A DNA stretch of 21,436 nt, taken from the NCBI GenBank assembly GCA_937906975.1, contig CALCUN010000070.1:1-21436 (forward strand), read 5' to 3'. The notes beneath the pieces were generated by a model. It was not told where the DNA came from, did no database searches, and saw only the letters and a program-made list of their open reading frames with translations. Position 1 is the first letter of the stretch. Each line of letters starts with the position of its first letter. Origin of the DNA: an uncultured Bacteroidales bacterium (GTDB lineage Bacteria > Bacteroidota > Bacteroidia > Bacteroidales > P3). The translations under genes and the position numbers were made by a program. Below, piece by piece: positions 6,906 through 15,968 of the stretch.

Positions 6906-8063
6906 ATGCGATTTGAGCAAATAGTAGGACAAAGAAATTTAATAAACACATTGATTGATGTTGTTTTAAACAATAGAGTAAGTCATGCACAGTTGTTTTT
7001 AGGAAGTGCAGGTTATGGCGGATTTGCTCTTGCTTTGGCGTATGCTCAGTTTGTTTCTTGTACGGATAAGCAAGTGTTTGAAAATGTAGAACAAGGAGAA
7101 TTGAAAGCTGATTCGTGCGGAAAGTGTCCTTCTTGCTTAAAATATCAAAAACTCTCACACCCTGATTTGTTTTTTACCTTTCCAAATACCACAACTAAGT
7201 CGGTAGATAAAAATAATGAGAGTATAAGTTTTTTAGATTGTTTTAGAGATTATGTTTTGTCTAAAAATGCTTACATAGATTTAGAATCGTGGTATCAAGA
7301 ACTTGGTGTGGATAATAAACAAGGTGCAATCAATGTTAGAGATGCGAATACTATAATTAAAAATCTAACGCTTAAAACTTACGAATCGCAATATAAGATA
7401 AATATTGTATGGGGTGTTGATAAATTGCAAGTAGATGCGGCTAATAAATTGTTGAAAATACTTGAAGAACCATACGAAAATACTTTGTTTCTTTTGGTTG
7501 CAGAAAATAGTGAGTCGCTTCTTTCAACTATTTTATCAAGAACTCAACTTATAAAGGTGCCTCCAATTTCGGATTCTGATTTGGAACAATATTTGTTGCA
7601 AGAAGGTTTTGAGCAAGTGGAAAATGTCTTGGGTTTTGCTGAGGGAAATTTGATTAAGGCGCTTTCTTGGGGTTCGGATAGTAAGGCTGATTATAGGCAG
7701 TTGTTTATTCAGTTCAATAGATTGGCCTTTGCTTATAATTCTTCTTTGGCTGAGATTTACAAATTGGTAGAAAAGATTTGTAAAATGGGAAGAGAGGAAT
7801 TGAAAGTGTATTTAAATTATACTCTTGAACTATATAGAGAATGTTTTTTGCAAGGGGAATTGAATATAGATAAGCTTTGTAATTTTTCTTCTGAGGAAAA
7901 GGATTTTAAAGCTAAGTTTTCAAAATTTATTACTCCTAAAAATCTTGTTAATATACAGAGATTGACAGAAAAAGCTATGCAAGAGGTAATGCGTAATGGT
8001 AATGCTAAAATGATATTTTTAACTTTGGCAATTAACATTGGTAAATTAATTAAGAATACTTAA
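6906..8063 (+). CDS. holB: DNA polymerase III subunit delta'
   Basis: Clamp-loader subunit that, with delta and tau/gamma, opens the sliding clamp at primed DNA. It has 385 residues. The N-terminal AAA+ domain begins FEQIVGQRNLINTLID and HAQLFLGSAGYGG (32-39); the latter is a degenerate Walker A without the Lys, as usual for the non-ATPase delta' subunit. A zinc module follows (C52, C71, C74, C77; CGKCPSC), then HPDLFF, the VDKLQVDAANKLLKILEEP helix and LLSTILSRTQ. The last motif stands where active subunits have the SRC arginine finger; here it is SRT. The C-terminal helical collar domain is divergent. It is first of four genes with small gaps; ricT follows 34 nt later, a linkage seen widely in bacteria. 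Confidence 0.93.
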   Translation: MRFEQIVGQRNLINTLIDVVLNNRVSHAQLFLGSAGYGGFALALAYAQFVSCTDKQVFENVEQGELKADSCGKCPSCLKYQKLSHPDLFFTFPNTTTKSVDKNNESISFLDCFRDYVLSKNAYIDLESWYQELGVDNKQGAINVRDANTIIKNLTLKTYESQYKINIVWGVDKLQVDAANKLLKILEEPYENTLFLLVAENSESLLSTILSRTQLIKVPPISDSDLEQYLLQEGFEQVENVLGFAEGNLIKALSWGSDSKADYRQLFIQFNRLAFAYNSSLAEIYKLVEKICKMGREELKVYLNYTLELYRECFLQGELNIDKLCNFSSEEKDFKAKFSKFITPKNLVNIQRLTEKAMQEVMRNGNAKMIFLTLAINIGKLIKNT

Positions 8064-8097
8064 TATAAATAATATATAATTCATTTATTTTTGTAAT

Positions 8098-9276
8098 ATG
8101 GACGCAGAAAAAAAAGAAATTAAAGAGATAGAACAAAGGGATAAGTTATTAGAACAATTTATTCACCCTTATTTTGATGAGGAACCTGATATTGAAAAGG
8201 ATAAATTCCAAGTAAGTGATCTTTTGTCAAGAGGTTGTAGCAAGGAACCTATATCTTATAGACCTATTTCAAAGAAAGAGGTTGATAATTGCTCAAAGAT
8301 GAATGTTCATAATTGGATGGGACATATTCATTCTCCCTCAAATGGAAATGCTTGCAATGTTGTAGAGGTTAGATTTAAAAATTCAAGAAAAGATTTCTAT
8401 CGTTTACCTGAAGGATTAGAGATTTCGGAAGGAGATGTTGTAGCTGTGGAAGGAAATCCTGGGCACGATATAGGAATTGTTACGCTTTCGGGAGAATTGT
8501 GTAGGATTCAGATGAAGAAAAAGAAAGTGGACATAAATTCTGACTTTAAAAGGTTATATAGAAGAGCGAAAGCGGCTGATATAGAAAAGTGGTTGCAATC
8601 GGTGAGAAAGGAAGATGATATGATTTTCAAAACAAGGGATTATGCAAATCGTTATAATCTTAAAATGAAAGTCAATGATGTGGAATTTCAAGGCGATGGT
8701 ACAAAAGCAATCTTTTACTATACAGCAGATGAAAGAGTGGATTTTCGTCAGTTAATAAAGTCTTTGGCAGAGGAATTTAGAATTAGAATTGAAATGAAGC
8801 AGATTGGTGCAAGGCAAGAGGCGAGTAGATTGGGCGGAATTGGTACTTGCGGAAGAGAACTCTGTTGTAGCACTTGGTTAAACACCTTTAACTCTGTTTC
8901 AACTGTGGTTGCAAAAACTCAACAACTTTTCCCAAATCCTCAAAAATTAGCAGGACAATGTGGAAAACTTAAATGCTGTTTAAATTATGAGTATGATGTT
9001 TATGTAGAATCGCTAAATAAAATACCAGAATTAGGAGTGGATTTAGAAACTGAAAAAGGTAAAGCGATATATCATAAGGTAGATGTATTTAAACGCCTAT
9101 TTTGGTATTCTTATCAAGGAAGCACAGAATTATTCCCATTATCTGCAAAATCGGTTAGGTATATAATGGATAAAAATGCGAAGAATATAGCAGTAAAAGA
9201 CCTTGAATCGTTTGCAGAAAAGTTAGATAAAGACAAAAACTCACAAAAACAAGATTTCAATGAAGACTATAATTAA
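8098..9276 (+). CDS. ricT: PSP1-domain protein RicT (YaaT homologue)
   Basis: A 392-residue homologue of Bacillus YaaT/RicT. The Firmicutes protein, in the Y complex, supports RNase Y-dependent mRNA processing and phosphorelay signalling; the role in Bacteroidota is not established. The PSP1 region spans about residues 85-300, with NVVEVRFKNSRKDFY, GDVVAVEG, FYYTADERVDFRQLIKSLA, IEMKQIGARQEASRLGGIGTCGRELCC and CGKLKCCLNYEYD. The conserved cysteines C251, C256, C257, C288, C293 and C294 are the kind that hold Fe-S clusters in the Bacillus complex. A charged N-terminal extension (1-55) and a lysine-rich tail (about 370-392) flank the domain. The last 17 nt overlap gldH, indicating translational coupling. 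RicA and RicF partners are not in the window. Confidence 0.9.
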   Translation: MDAEKKEIKEIEQRDKLLEQFIHPYFDEEPDIEKDKFQVSDLLSRGCSKEPISYRPISKKEVDNCSKMNVHNWMGHIHSPSNGNACNVVEVRFKNSRKDFYRLPEGLEISEGDVVAVEGNPGHDIGIVTLSGELCRIQMKKKKVDINSDFKRLYRRAKAADIEKWLQSVRKEDDMIFKTRDYANRYNLKMKVNDVEFQGDGTKAIFYYTADERVDFRQLIKSLAEEFRIRIEMKQIGARQEASRLGGIGTCGRELCCSTWLNTFNSVSTVVAKTQQLFPNPQKLAGQCGKLKCCLNYEYDVYVESLNKIPELGVDLETEKGKAIYHKVDVFKRLFWYSYQGSTELFPLSAKSVRYIMDKNAKNIAVKDLESFAEKLDKDKNSQKQDFNEDYN

Positions 9277-9733
9277 TAGAATAAGCGTTTTGTTATTGTT
9301 AGTCTTGTTTTGCGCTTGCAATCACAATGTTGTTTATGATGAAAACAAAGAAGTGAATGAGCAAATGTGGAAAACAACAGACAAATTGTATTATGAAATA
9401 GAAATAACTGATACGGTAAAAACCTATAAGTTAGCTTTGAATATCAGAAATACGATAGAGTATCCATATAGCAATATATATTTTTATATGAATACGATTT
9501 TGCCAAACGGAAAAGTAACAAAACAAGATACAATAGAGTGTTACCTTGCATATCCTGACGGAACCTGGAAAGGAAAAGGCTCTTCCGAAATAAGAGACAA
9601 TCGTTTTTGGATAGCAAAAGATATGAAATTTAACCAAACAGGTAAATACACATTTGAATTGCGTCAAGCAACAATAGATTCTACACTAAAAGGAATCATT
9701 GACATAGGCTTACATTTAGAATATCAAGATTAA
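9260..9733 (+). CDS. gldH: Gliding-motility lipoprotein GldH
   Basis: A 157-residue predicted lipoprotein. A hydrophobic signal ends in the lipobox FCAC with Cys20 as the lipidated residue. The mature part matches the GldH pattern: a beta-rich domain with YYEIEITDTVKTYKLALNIRNT.EYPYSNIYF, a P-x-G-K block, DGTWKGKGSSEIRDNRF and GKYTFELRQATIDSTLKGI near the end. GldH is required for gliding and associated secretion in Flavobacterium, yet it is widely kept in non-gliding Bacteroidales, where its role is unclear. Its start overlaps ricT by 17 nt and PBP1A follows after 19 nt. This order is typical of the phylum and supports the call, which otherwise rests on a short and fast-evolving protein. Confidence 0.85.
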   Translation: MKTIINRISVLLLLVLFCACNHNVVYDENKEVNEQMWKTTDKLYYEIEITDTVKTYKLALNIRNTIEYPYSNIYFYMNTILPNGKVTKQDTIECYLAYPDGTWKGKGSSEIRDNRFWIAKDMKFNQTGKYTFELRQATIDSTLKGIIDIGLHLEYQD

Positions 9734-9752
9734 AAAATAAATAGTTTTTGAT

Positions 9753-12017
9753 ATGAGTGAAACAACAAAGAAAAAAACTAAAACAAACAAGTTTAAAAAG
9801 TATGTAACAATAATGTGGGGAACATATATCTTCTTTTTAATAGCAGTTATAGTGTTCTTTACAATGTTATCCTTAGGCTCCTTTGGATTTATGCCGACAT
9901 TTGAGCAATTAGAAAACCCAAAAGCAAATCTTGCAACCGAGGTTTACTCTGATTCTGGCGAATTAATAGGATATATTGGCATACAAAATCGTTCAAATGT
10001 AACATATAAAGATATATCTCCTAATTTAATTAATGCTCTTATCGCAACAGAAGATGCAAGATTCTATGAGCACTCAGGAATTGACCTGCGTTCCTTGATG
10101 AGAGTATTGACAAAAACCGTTTTAGGAGGCAATAAAAGTTCGGGAGGTGGCAGTACGCTAACTCAACAATTAGCAAAAAATCTTTTCCCACGAGAACAAA
10201 AATCAGCAATAGGAACAATATTTGCAAAACTCAAAGAATGGATAGTAGCAGTCAAGCTTGAAAGAAACTATTCCAAAGAAGAAATCTTATCAATGTATCT
10301 AAATACAGTTGATTATGGTAGCAATGCATTTGGAATTAAAGCAGCCTCACAAATATTCTTTTCAAAAAAACCATCAGAATTAGAAGTTGAAGAAGCCGCA
10401 GTATTAGTTGGATTATTAAAAGCACCTACAGCTTATAGTCCTGTGCGTAATCCAGAAAATGCAAATCGAAGAAGAAACGTAGTATTGAGTCAAATGCAAA
10501 AATATGGATACATAAGCGAGGCTGAATACAAAGAAAAATCATCAAAGCCAATAGAATTGCGTTTCAACTCACAATCACATGATGATGGAATTGCGACTTA
10601 TTTCCGAGAAATGCTAAGAAACTATATGAAAGAATGGTGTAAAACACACTATAAAGCCAACGGAGAAAACTATGATGTGCATAAAGATGGATTAAAGATA
10701 TATACAACCATCAATTACAAGATGCAAAAATATGCAGAAGAAGCAGTAAAAGAACACTTCACTAATTTGCAAGCCCAATTCTTTCAACACACCAAAGGAT
10801 ACAAAGACGCACCATTTACAGGCATAAGCAAAGAAGACATAGACAAGTATTACCTACAAGCAATGAAAAACTCCGACAGATATCGCTATCTAAAATCAGA
10901 AGGACTATCAGAAAAAGAAATAAAATCCAAGTTTAAAGAAAAAACAAACATGAGAGTCTTTTCTTGGGCAGGCGATAAAGACACAATAATGTCGCCATGG
11001 GATTCACTACGATACTACAAACACTTCCTAAATACGGGAATGGTTTCAATCGAACCACAAACAGGACACATAAAAGTGTATGTTGGAGGAATCAACTACA
11101 AGCATTTTAAATTTGACAACGCAAAACTTGGAAGAAGACAAGTAGGCTCAACCTTCAAACCATTTGTTTACGCAGCAGCAATGCGCGATAGCGAACTATC
11201 ACCTTGCTATGAAATGGAAAATTCTCCAGTAACCTTTGAAGAATATGACAATTGGACTCCTAAAAACTCGAACGAAGATTGCAGAGAAGGCGAGAATGTA
11301 ACATTAAAATGGGCCTTAGCCAACTCAATAAACTACATTTCGGCAGCCCTAATCAAAGACTACACAACACCACAAGCCGTAGTTGATTTAGTAAAGCAAA
11401 TGGGAATCACAACTCCAATGGAGGCTTATCCTTCTATTTGTTTGGGAACGCCAGACCTTTCCGTGATAGAAATGGCGGCAGCAATGTCCACCTTTGCAAA
11501 TAAGGGAATACACAAAGAGCCAATCTTTATAACAAAAATATGTGATAACAAAGGAATGGTTTTAGAGGTGTTTAACTCAAAAAGCAACTCAGCAATAGAT
11601 GAAGAAACCTCGTATTTAGTATTGGAACTTATGAAAGGCGTTGTAGATGGTGGTACAGGAGGACGACTAAGATACAGATACGGACTCACAAGCACGATAG
11701 CAGGAAAAACAGGAACGACAGACAACAATTCAGACGGTTGGTTCATAGGCATAAATCCGAAATTAGCAACAGCCGTTTGGGTAGGAGGAGAATTAAGAAG
11801 TATTCACTTCCGCTCAACCTCCTTAGGACAAGGAGCATCAATGGCACTTCCAGTCTATGCCTTATTTATGAAACGATGCGAACAAGACTCCAAACTTAAT
11901 TTCTATAAAGGCGATTTCGATCGTCCGCCAACAATGAGTATAGATATGGATTGCAGCAATTATGTGCAAGAAATAGAATCAGGAACAATGGAACAAGAAA
12001 GAAATAAAGAGTGGTAA
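9753..12017 (+). CDS. mrcA: Penicillin-binding protein 1A (bifunctional glycosyltransferase/transpeptidase)
   Basis: A class A PBP of 754 residues that polymerises lipid II and cross-links peptidoglycan in the periplasm. A Lys-rich cytoplasmic N-terminus is followed by one membrane helix (about 20-45). The GT51 domain (about 60-240) has ATEDARFYEHSGID with catalytic Glu100, GGSTLTQQLAKNL, KLERNYSKEEILSMYLN and the GLLKAPTAYSP block. The transpeptidase domain (about 415-700) has S466-T-F-K469 as active-site SxxK, a SIN motif in ALANSINYIS, and K652-T-G. All three catalytic signatures are intact. The C-terminal tail after about 725 is short. It is last in the operon, and its stop codon lies inside the loop of the terminator hairpin. 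Coding-strand composition is A-rich, unlike the operons after 15900. Confidence 0.96.
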   Translation: MSETTKKKTKTNKFKKYVTIMWGTYIFFLIAVIVFFTMLSLGSFGFMPTFEQLENPKANLATEVYSDSGELIGYIGIQNRSNVTYKDISPNLINALIATEDARFYEHSGIDLRSLMRVLTKTVLGGNKSSGGGSTLTQQLAKNLFPREQKSAIGTIFAKLKEWIVAVKLERNYSKEEILSMYLNTVDYGSNAFGIKAASQIFFSKKPSELEVEEAAVLVGLLKAPTAYSPVRNPENANRRRNVVLSQMQKYGYISEAEYKEKSSKPIELRFNSQSHDDGIATYFREMLRNYMKEWCKTHYKANGENYDVHKDGLKIYTTINYKMQKYAEEAVKEHFTNLQAQFFQHTKGYKDAPFTGISKEDIDKYYLQAMKNSDRYRYLKSEGLSEKEIKSKFKEKTNMRVFSWAGDKDTIMSPWDSLRYYKHFLNTGMVSIEPQTGHIKVYVGGINYKHFKFDNAKLGRRQVGSTFKPFVYAAAMRDSELSPCYEMENSPVTFEEYDNWTPKNSNEDCREGENVTLKWALANSINYISAALIKDYTTPQAVVDLVKQMGITTPMEAYPSICLGTPDLSVIEMAAAMSTFANKGIHKEPIFITKICDNKGMVLEVFNSKSNSAIDEETSYLVLELMKGVVDGGTGGRLRYRYGLTSTIAGKTGTTDNNSDGWFIGINPKLATAVWVGGELRSIHFRSTSLGQGASMALPVYALFMKRCEQDSKLNFYKGDFDRPPTMSIDMDCSNYVQEIESGTMEQERNKEW

Positions 12018-12034
12018 TCCACTCTTTATTTTTT
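12002..12034 (+). terminator. Terminator overlapping the PBP1A stop codon
   Basis: A 13-bp perfect stem (12002-12014 with 12019-12031) with loop TAAT and a T run. The TAA stop (12015-12017) is in the loop, so the last four sense codons form the 5' arm. The A-rich left flank could also serve the converging minus-strand gene ending at 12040. Confidence 0.85.
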
Positions 12035-12039
12035 AAAAA

Positions 12040-13266
12040 TTATTTTGTTTTCAAGTAATCAGCCACCGCTTGATAAGCAGGCAGAGAAAAAGGATCATTT
12101 ACACTATTTGAAGCCTCAGGGTGAGAGGCCAATCTAACCAAAACCATTTCAGCCTTTGGATTTATGTAAATTACTTGCCCATGAACACCTCTTGCACAAA
12201 AGGCATTGTCTGAGTTTTTAGTAATCCACCACATATTTCTATAAGCCCAACCTTTCAATATCGGATAACTCTCCTTATCAAACTTATCTGCATTAGATTT
12301 TTCTAAAAGGTCATTCATTAAACCTTTAGGCAAAATTTGTTTTCCATTGAAAAAACCATCATTTCTTATCATTTCTCCAAACGCCGCTAAATCTCTCAAC
12401 GCACCATTAAAACCACCCCCAGCAAACTCCGTACCTGTAGCATCTAATTGATAGTATCCCTCAACGTGAGCACCCATTGGTTTGAAAAAACGTTCCGAAA
12501 TCAAATCCGCCAACGATTTATCGCAAACCCTTGTAATAACCCACGCCAACGCATCGGTGTTTATAGTTTTGTAAGCAAACTTTTTGCCATGCACACCCTT
12601 TTGTTTAACACTCTGCAAAAACTCCCTATAACTTTTAGCACCCTTATAATTTTCAGGCTTAGGGTAAGGCGTTCCCGCTTGTGAAAACTCCCAAATACGA
12701 GAAGAAGGATTGTTATAATTTTCATCATAATCCAAAGCAGTAGTCATATCAAGCAACTCTCTAATTGTAGCATTTCCAAAAGCAGAGCCTTGCAATTCAG
12801 GCACATAATACGAAGCAGTTTTCCCCTCATCAAGCACCCCTTCCGCAACAAGCACAGCCCCAAGCGTACCTGTTAGAGTTTTGCTCACCGACATAACAGC
12901 GTGAGTACCATCAGGCTCTAAAAAACCATAATACCTTTCAAACACAATTTTTCCTTTATGTAAAACAATAATACCATCAGCCTTTGCCAATTCAAGACTT
13001 TCTTCAAAACTAATGAGTTCTCCATTTAAAGTTTCAAACATAATATTAGCAATAGCATCATCGCTCTTTGTCTTAAACTCATAGCGATTATATTCCGCAG
13101 GTTTAACACCCTTTGTAGGGAAAAACATACGCATATCACAAACACTTTCCCTTATTTGAGGAAACTCAAAAAAACTACCATCAATAACACTTTTTATCAA
13201 ATCAGTTTGTGCTATTAGATTGACATTGAAAAACATAACCATAATAATTAAACATAATTTTTTCAT
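12040..13266 (-). CDS. Secreted serine hydrolase, beta-lactamase / NylB-like fold
   Basis: A 408-residue protein with a signal peptide (1-19, before Q20) and a serine beta-lactamase-like domain (about 95-400). The active-site motif is S126-V-S-K129 followed by TLTGTLGAVLVAEGVLDEGK. A downstream NATIRELLDMTTALDYDENY block and YKTINTDALAWVITRV (the Tyr motif), then the late GVHGQVIYINPKAEMVLVRLASH motif, resemble 6-aminohexanoate-dimer hydrolase (NylB) and related esterases more than drug-inactivating class C enzymes. The natural substrate is unknown, and an antibiotic-resistance role should not be inferred. It converges on PBP1A and is divergent from the TonB-dependent receptor; the 142-nt gap to that gene holds the receptor promoter, but I see no convincing promoter on the minus strand. 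It could belong to cell-wall peptide or small-ester metabolism. Confidence 0.88.
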   Translation of the reverse strand: MKKLCLIIMVMFFNVNLIAQTDLIKSVIDGSFFEFPQIRESVCDMRMFFPTKGVKPAEYNRYEFKTKSDDAIANIMFETLNGELISFEESLELAKADGIIVLHKGKIVFERYYGFLEPDGTHAVMSVSKTLTGTLGAVLVAEGVLDEGKTASYYVPELQGSAFGNATIRELLDMTTALDYDENYNNPSSRIWEFSQAGTPYPKPENYKGAKSYREFLQSVKQKGVHGKKFAYKTINTDALAWVITRVCDKSLADLISERFFKPMGAHVEGYYQLDATGTEFAGGGFNGALRDLAAFGEMIRNDGFFNGKQILPKGLMNDLLEKSNADKFDKESYPILKGWAYRNMWWITKNSDNAFCARGVHGQVIYINPKAEMVLVRLASHPEASNSVNDPFSLPAYQAVADYLKTK

Positions 13267-13351
13267 AATACTAAGTTTTTAAAGTTTGAATCAATAACAC
13301 ATAAAGAGTAGATAAAGTTCTAAAAAAATAAAAAATCACTATATTTGAGTA

Positions 13352-13382
13352 TTGTGCAGATAAAAAAAGGTAAGTAATTTTG
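13352..13382 (+). promoter_or_regulatory. Promoter of the TonB-dependent receptor
   Basis: TTG at 13352-13354, a 20-nt spacer and TAATTTTG at 13375-13382 fit the Bacteroidota consensus and lie 26 nt before the receptor ATG. No Fur-like palindrome or riboswitch is evident in the short leader. Confidence 0.65.
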
Positions 13383-13408
13383 CACAAAAAATAAAATTAA
13401 ACTATAAA

Positions 13409-15721
13409 ATGAGAAACACAAAATTTATTTTACACCTTCTATTGATTCTTTCAATGACAGTGCAAGCCTTTGCACAAAACACACACAAACAAAACGAAGG
13501 ATTCTCAATAGAGGGACACGTTTTCAATAAAGAAACAAAAGAAGCAGTGCTTTATGCAACTGTTATGATAAAAAACACAACCAAAGGCACAACAACAGAC
13601 GAAACAGGGAGTTTTCTTCTAAGAGAACTAAAACAAGGCAAATACACCTTAGTGATTAGTTGTTTAGGATACAAGACTTTGGAAACAGAAATAGAAGTTA
13701 AAAACGAAGAAACCCCACATGCACACATTTTATTAGAGCCTCATGCCGTTACAATAGACGAAGTAGTAGTCTCTGCAAACAGAAACGAAACCTCACGCAA
13801 AGAAGCCCCAACAATAGTAACAGTTCTCTCAAATAAACAATTTGAAAAAACCAACGCACAAGACCTTGTGCAAGCCCTTCCTTTTCAAAGTGGAGTCAGA
13901 GTAGAGTATAATTGTCAAAACTGTGGATTTCCACAAGTGAAAATAAACGGATTAGATGGACCATACACACAAATACTAATAGATTCACGTCCATTGATGA
14001 GTGCACTCAGTGGAGTATATGGCTTAGAGCAAATGCCAGTAAATATGATTGAAAGAGTAGAAGTAGTAAAAGGCGGAGGCTCAGCACTATTTGGAGCAAA
14101 CGCAATAGCAGGAACGATAAACATAATCACAAAAGAGCCAATCTCACCAAGTTTCACAGCCTCAACCGACTTGCAACTAATAGGAGGCACCTCTTACGCA
14201 CAAAACATAAACGTAAACGGAGCAATCCTAAGTAAAGACAAAAAAACAGGAGCATCCTTCTATCAAACCTATCGCACACGCTCAGCCTTTGATGCAGATA
14301 GCGATGGATTTACCGAATTAGGAATGTTAGAAAACCTATCCTTTGGAACAAACATATTCTATAACATAGACAACAGAAACAAACTCAACTTAGAATATCA
14401 CACAACCAATGAAGACAGAAGAGGAGGAAATAATCTGCATTTGCAACCACACAGAAGTGATATTTGTGAAATGACACAACATCAAATACATTCAGTGAAT
14501 TTAAACTATAATTTTGTGTCGCTTAATGGAAAGAATAGATTGAACACCTATGCCTCCACACAATACATAAAAAGAAACTCTTACTACGGAGCAAACCAAG
14601 ACCCAAACGCCTATGGCAACACACAAGACTTAACATTCCTTGCAGGAGCAATGGCATTACACAAATTAGACAAACTCTTCTTTGCTTCAGCAGACATAAC
14701 CTACGGATTAGAATACAATAGCAATAGTTTAGATGATAGAATAGAGGGTTACAATATGCGAACACAACAAACCGCCAATGTAATAGGAGGTTATTTACAA
14801 TCGGAATGGAAAAGCAGAAAAGTAAACCTATTATTAGGAGCAAGAATAGACAAACACAACCTCTTATCCTCAGCTGTAGTAGCACCAAGAGTGAATTTAC
14901 TATACAAGCCACAAGAAAACCTACAACTAAGAACAAGTTATTCAAGCGGATACCGTGCACCACAAGTCTATGACGAAGACCTACACATCACACAAGTAGG
15001 AGGAGAAAGCCTAAGAACAGTATTGGCAGAAAATCTACGTCCAGAATACTCACACAGTGCAAGCCTATCAGCAGATTACTATCTACAAATAAACGATAAC
15101 ATGCAATTAAATTTCCTATTAGAAGGATTCTATACAGTATTAGATGACGTATTTGCACTAAGAACAATAAAACACGATACAATCACACACTCCACAATAC
15201 AAGAACGCTACAACGCATCGGGAGCAATAGTAAAAGGAGTTAGCCTCACAGCAAAAATGGCATATAAAGACATATTAGTTCTTTCAGCCGCCTACACGCT
15301 ACAATCAAGTCGCTATAAAGAAACAGAATGTTGGTCAGAAGACCCCACAGTAGAGGGAACAGATAAACTAATGCGAAGCCCCGATGACTATGGCTACATA
15401 AGTTTGGATTATAACCCAATAAAAAAAATAGGAATCAATCTTTCAGGAACATACACAGGCGAAATGCAAGTGCCACACTATGCAGGCTACATAGAAAAAG
15501 ACAGAATGGAAACAACACCACGCTTTTTTGACTTGAATTTTGCACTAAATTATGACTTCCAACTAACAAAAAACAATACCTTGCAAATGAAAGTAGGCGT
15601 AAACAACATATTCAATTCATTCCAAAAAGACTTTGATAAAGGAGTTGAAAGAGATGCAGGATACATATATGGTCCTACACAACCAAGAACATTCTATTTA
15701 GGTTTAAAACTTAAGATGTAA
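13409..15721 (+). CDS. TonB-dependent outer-membrane receptor with carboxypeptidase-like N-terminal domain
   Basis: A 770-residue outer-membrane transporter. Signal peptide 1-22 (ending AFA), then a carboxypeptidase-regulatory-like beta-sandwich (about 33-112; EGHVFNKETKEAVLYATV...GTTTDETGSF), a TonB box region around DEVVVSA (117-123), a plug (about 130-245; RVEVVKGGGSALFGANAIAGTINIITK) and a 22-strand barrel to the C-terminal strand ending FYLGLKLKM. The plug contains C169-x-x-C172 in NCQNCGF just before KINGLDGPYTQILIDSRP, an unusual cysteine pair for a substrate-facing loop. There is no SusD partner, so this is not a glycan SusC pair; cobalamin, haem, a metal or a siderophore are the usual alternatives, and nothing here decides between them. 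Coding-strand C exceeds G, opposite to the operon that follows. It appears monocistronic. Confidence 0.93.
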   Translation: MRNTKFILHLLLILSMTVQAFAQNTHKQNEGFSIEGHVFNKETKEAVLYATVMIKNTTKGTTTDETGSFLLRELKQGKYTLVISCLGYKTLETEIEVKNEETPHAHILLEPHAVTIDEVVVSANRNETSRKEAPTIVTVLSNKQFEKTNAQDLVQALPFQSGVRVEYNCQNCGFPQVKINGLDGPYTQILIDSRPLMSALSGVYGLEQMPVNMIERVEVVKGGGSALFGANAIAGTINIITKEPISPSFTASTDLQLIGGTSYAQNINVNGAILSKDKKTGASFYQTYRTRSAFDADSDGFTELGMLENLSFGTNIFYNIDNRNKLNLEYHTTNEDRRGGNNLHLQPHRSDICEMTQHQIHSVNLNYNFVSLNGKNRLNTYASTQYIKRNSYYGANQDPNAYGNTQDLTFLAGAMALHKLDKLFFASADITYGLEYNSNSLDDRIEGYNMRTQQTANVIGGYLQSEWKSRKVNLLLGARIDKHNLLSSAVVAPRVNLLYKPQENLQLRTSYSSGYRAPQVYDEDLHITQVGGESLRTVLAENLRPEYSHSASLSADYYLQINDNMQLNFLLEGFYTVLDDVFALRTIKHDTITHSTIQERYNASGAIVKGVSLTAKMAYKDILVLSAAYTLQSSRYKETECWSEDPTVEGTDKLMRSPDDYGYISLDYNPIKKIGINLSGTYTGEMQVPHYAGYIEKDRMETTPRFFDLNFALNYDFQLTKNNTLQMKVGVNNIFNSFQKDFDKGVERDAGYIYGPTQPRTFYLGLKLKM

Positions 15722-15810
15722 AAAATTATCTAAATCAAATAAGCCAAATTCTTAAAACTAAAAATCAGGTAGTTAAGAGAGTGAAAAAAAACTCTTAGCT
15801 TTACAAAAAT

Positions 15811-15848
15811 AAAGCAAAGAAAAAATTATTTTTTTCTTTGCTTTTTTA
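15811..15848 (+). terminator. Intrinsic terminator after the TonB-dependent receptor
   Basis: A 15-bp perfect stem (15811-15825 with 15830-15844, loop TTAT) followed by T residues. A weaker 9-bp hairpin with one G-U pair (15771-15779 with 15792-15800) precedes it in the 3' untranslated region. The stem arms AAAGCAAAGAAA/TTTCTTTGCTTT recur in the terminator at 20696-20752. Confidence 0.8.
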
Positions 15849-15917
15849 ATTTTTTTCTTAGGAAAAATTTTGAAAATTAATTGTTGTTAATATTTCTTGT
15901 TTTTTTGAATGAAAAGA

Positions 15918-15950
15918 TTGCTGAGAAAAAGAAGTTTTTTATTACTTTTG
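15918..15950 (+). promoter_or_regulatory. Promoter of the lipoprotein-EEP-nth-TPR operon
   Basis: TTG at 15918-15920, a 22-nt spacer and TACTTTTG at 15943-15950. It lies inside the longest open frame (ATG at 15909), which shows that the real start of the next gene is the ATG at 15969, about 12 nt after the predicted transcript start. Confidence 0.6.
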
Positions 15951-15968
15951 CTGTTTGATTTTATTGTT

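Noticed and set aside
8086..8093. TATTTTTG promoter-like element before ricT
   Set aside because: It ends only 4 nt before the ATG, so transcription would begin at or inside the coding sequence, and there is no -33 element; probably chance in AT-rich DNA.
12040..13266. Antibiotic-resistance beta-lactamase
   Set aside because: The SxxK is present, but the C-terminal GVHGQVIYINP motif and the overall pattern resemble NylB-type hydrolases; sequence gives no reason to predict drug hydrolysis.
15909..15968. Upstream ATG extending the small lipoprotein by 20 residues
   Set aside because: The promoter -7 element (15943-15950) falls within this extension, and the ATG at 15969 gives a normal lipoprotein signal with Cys17.
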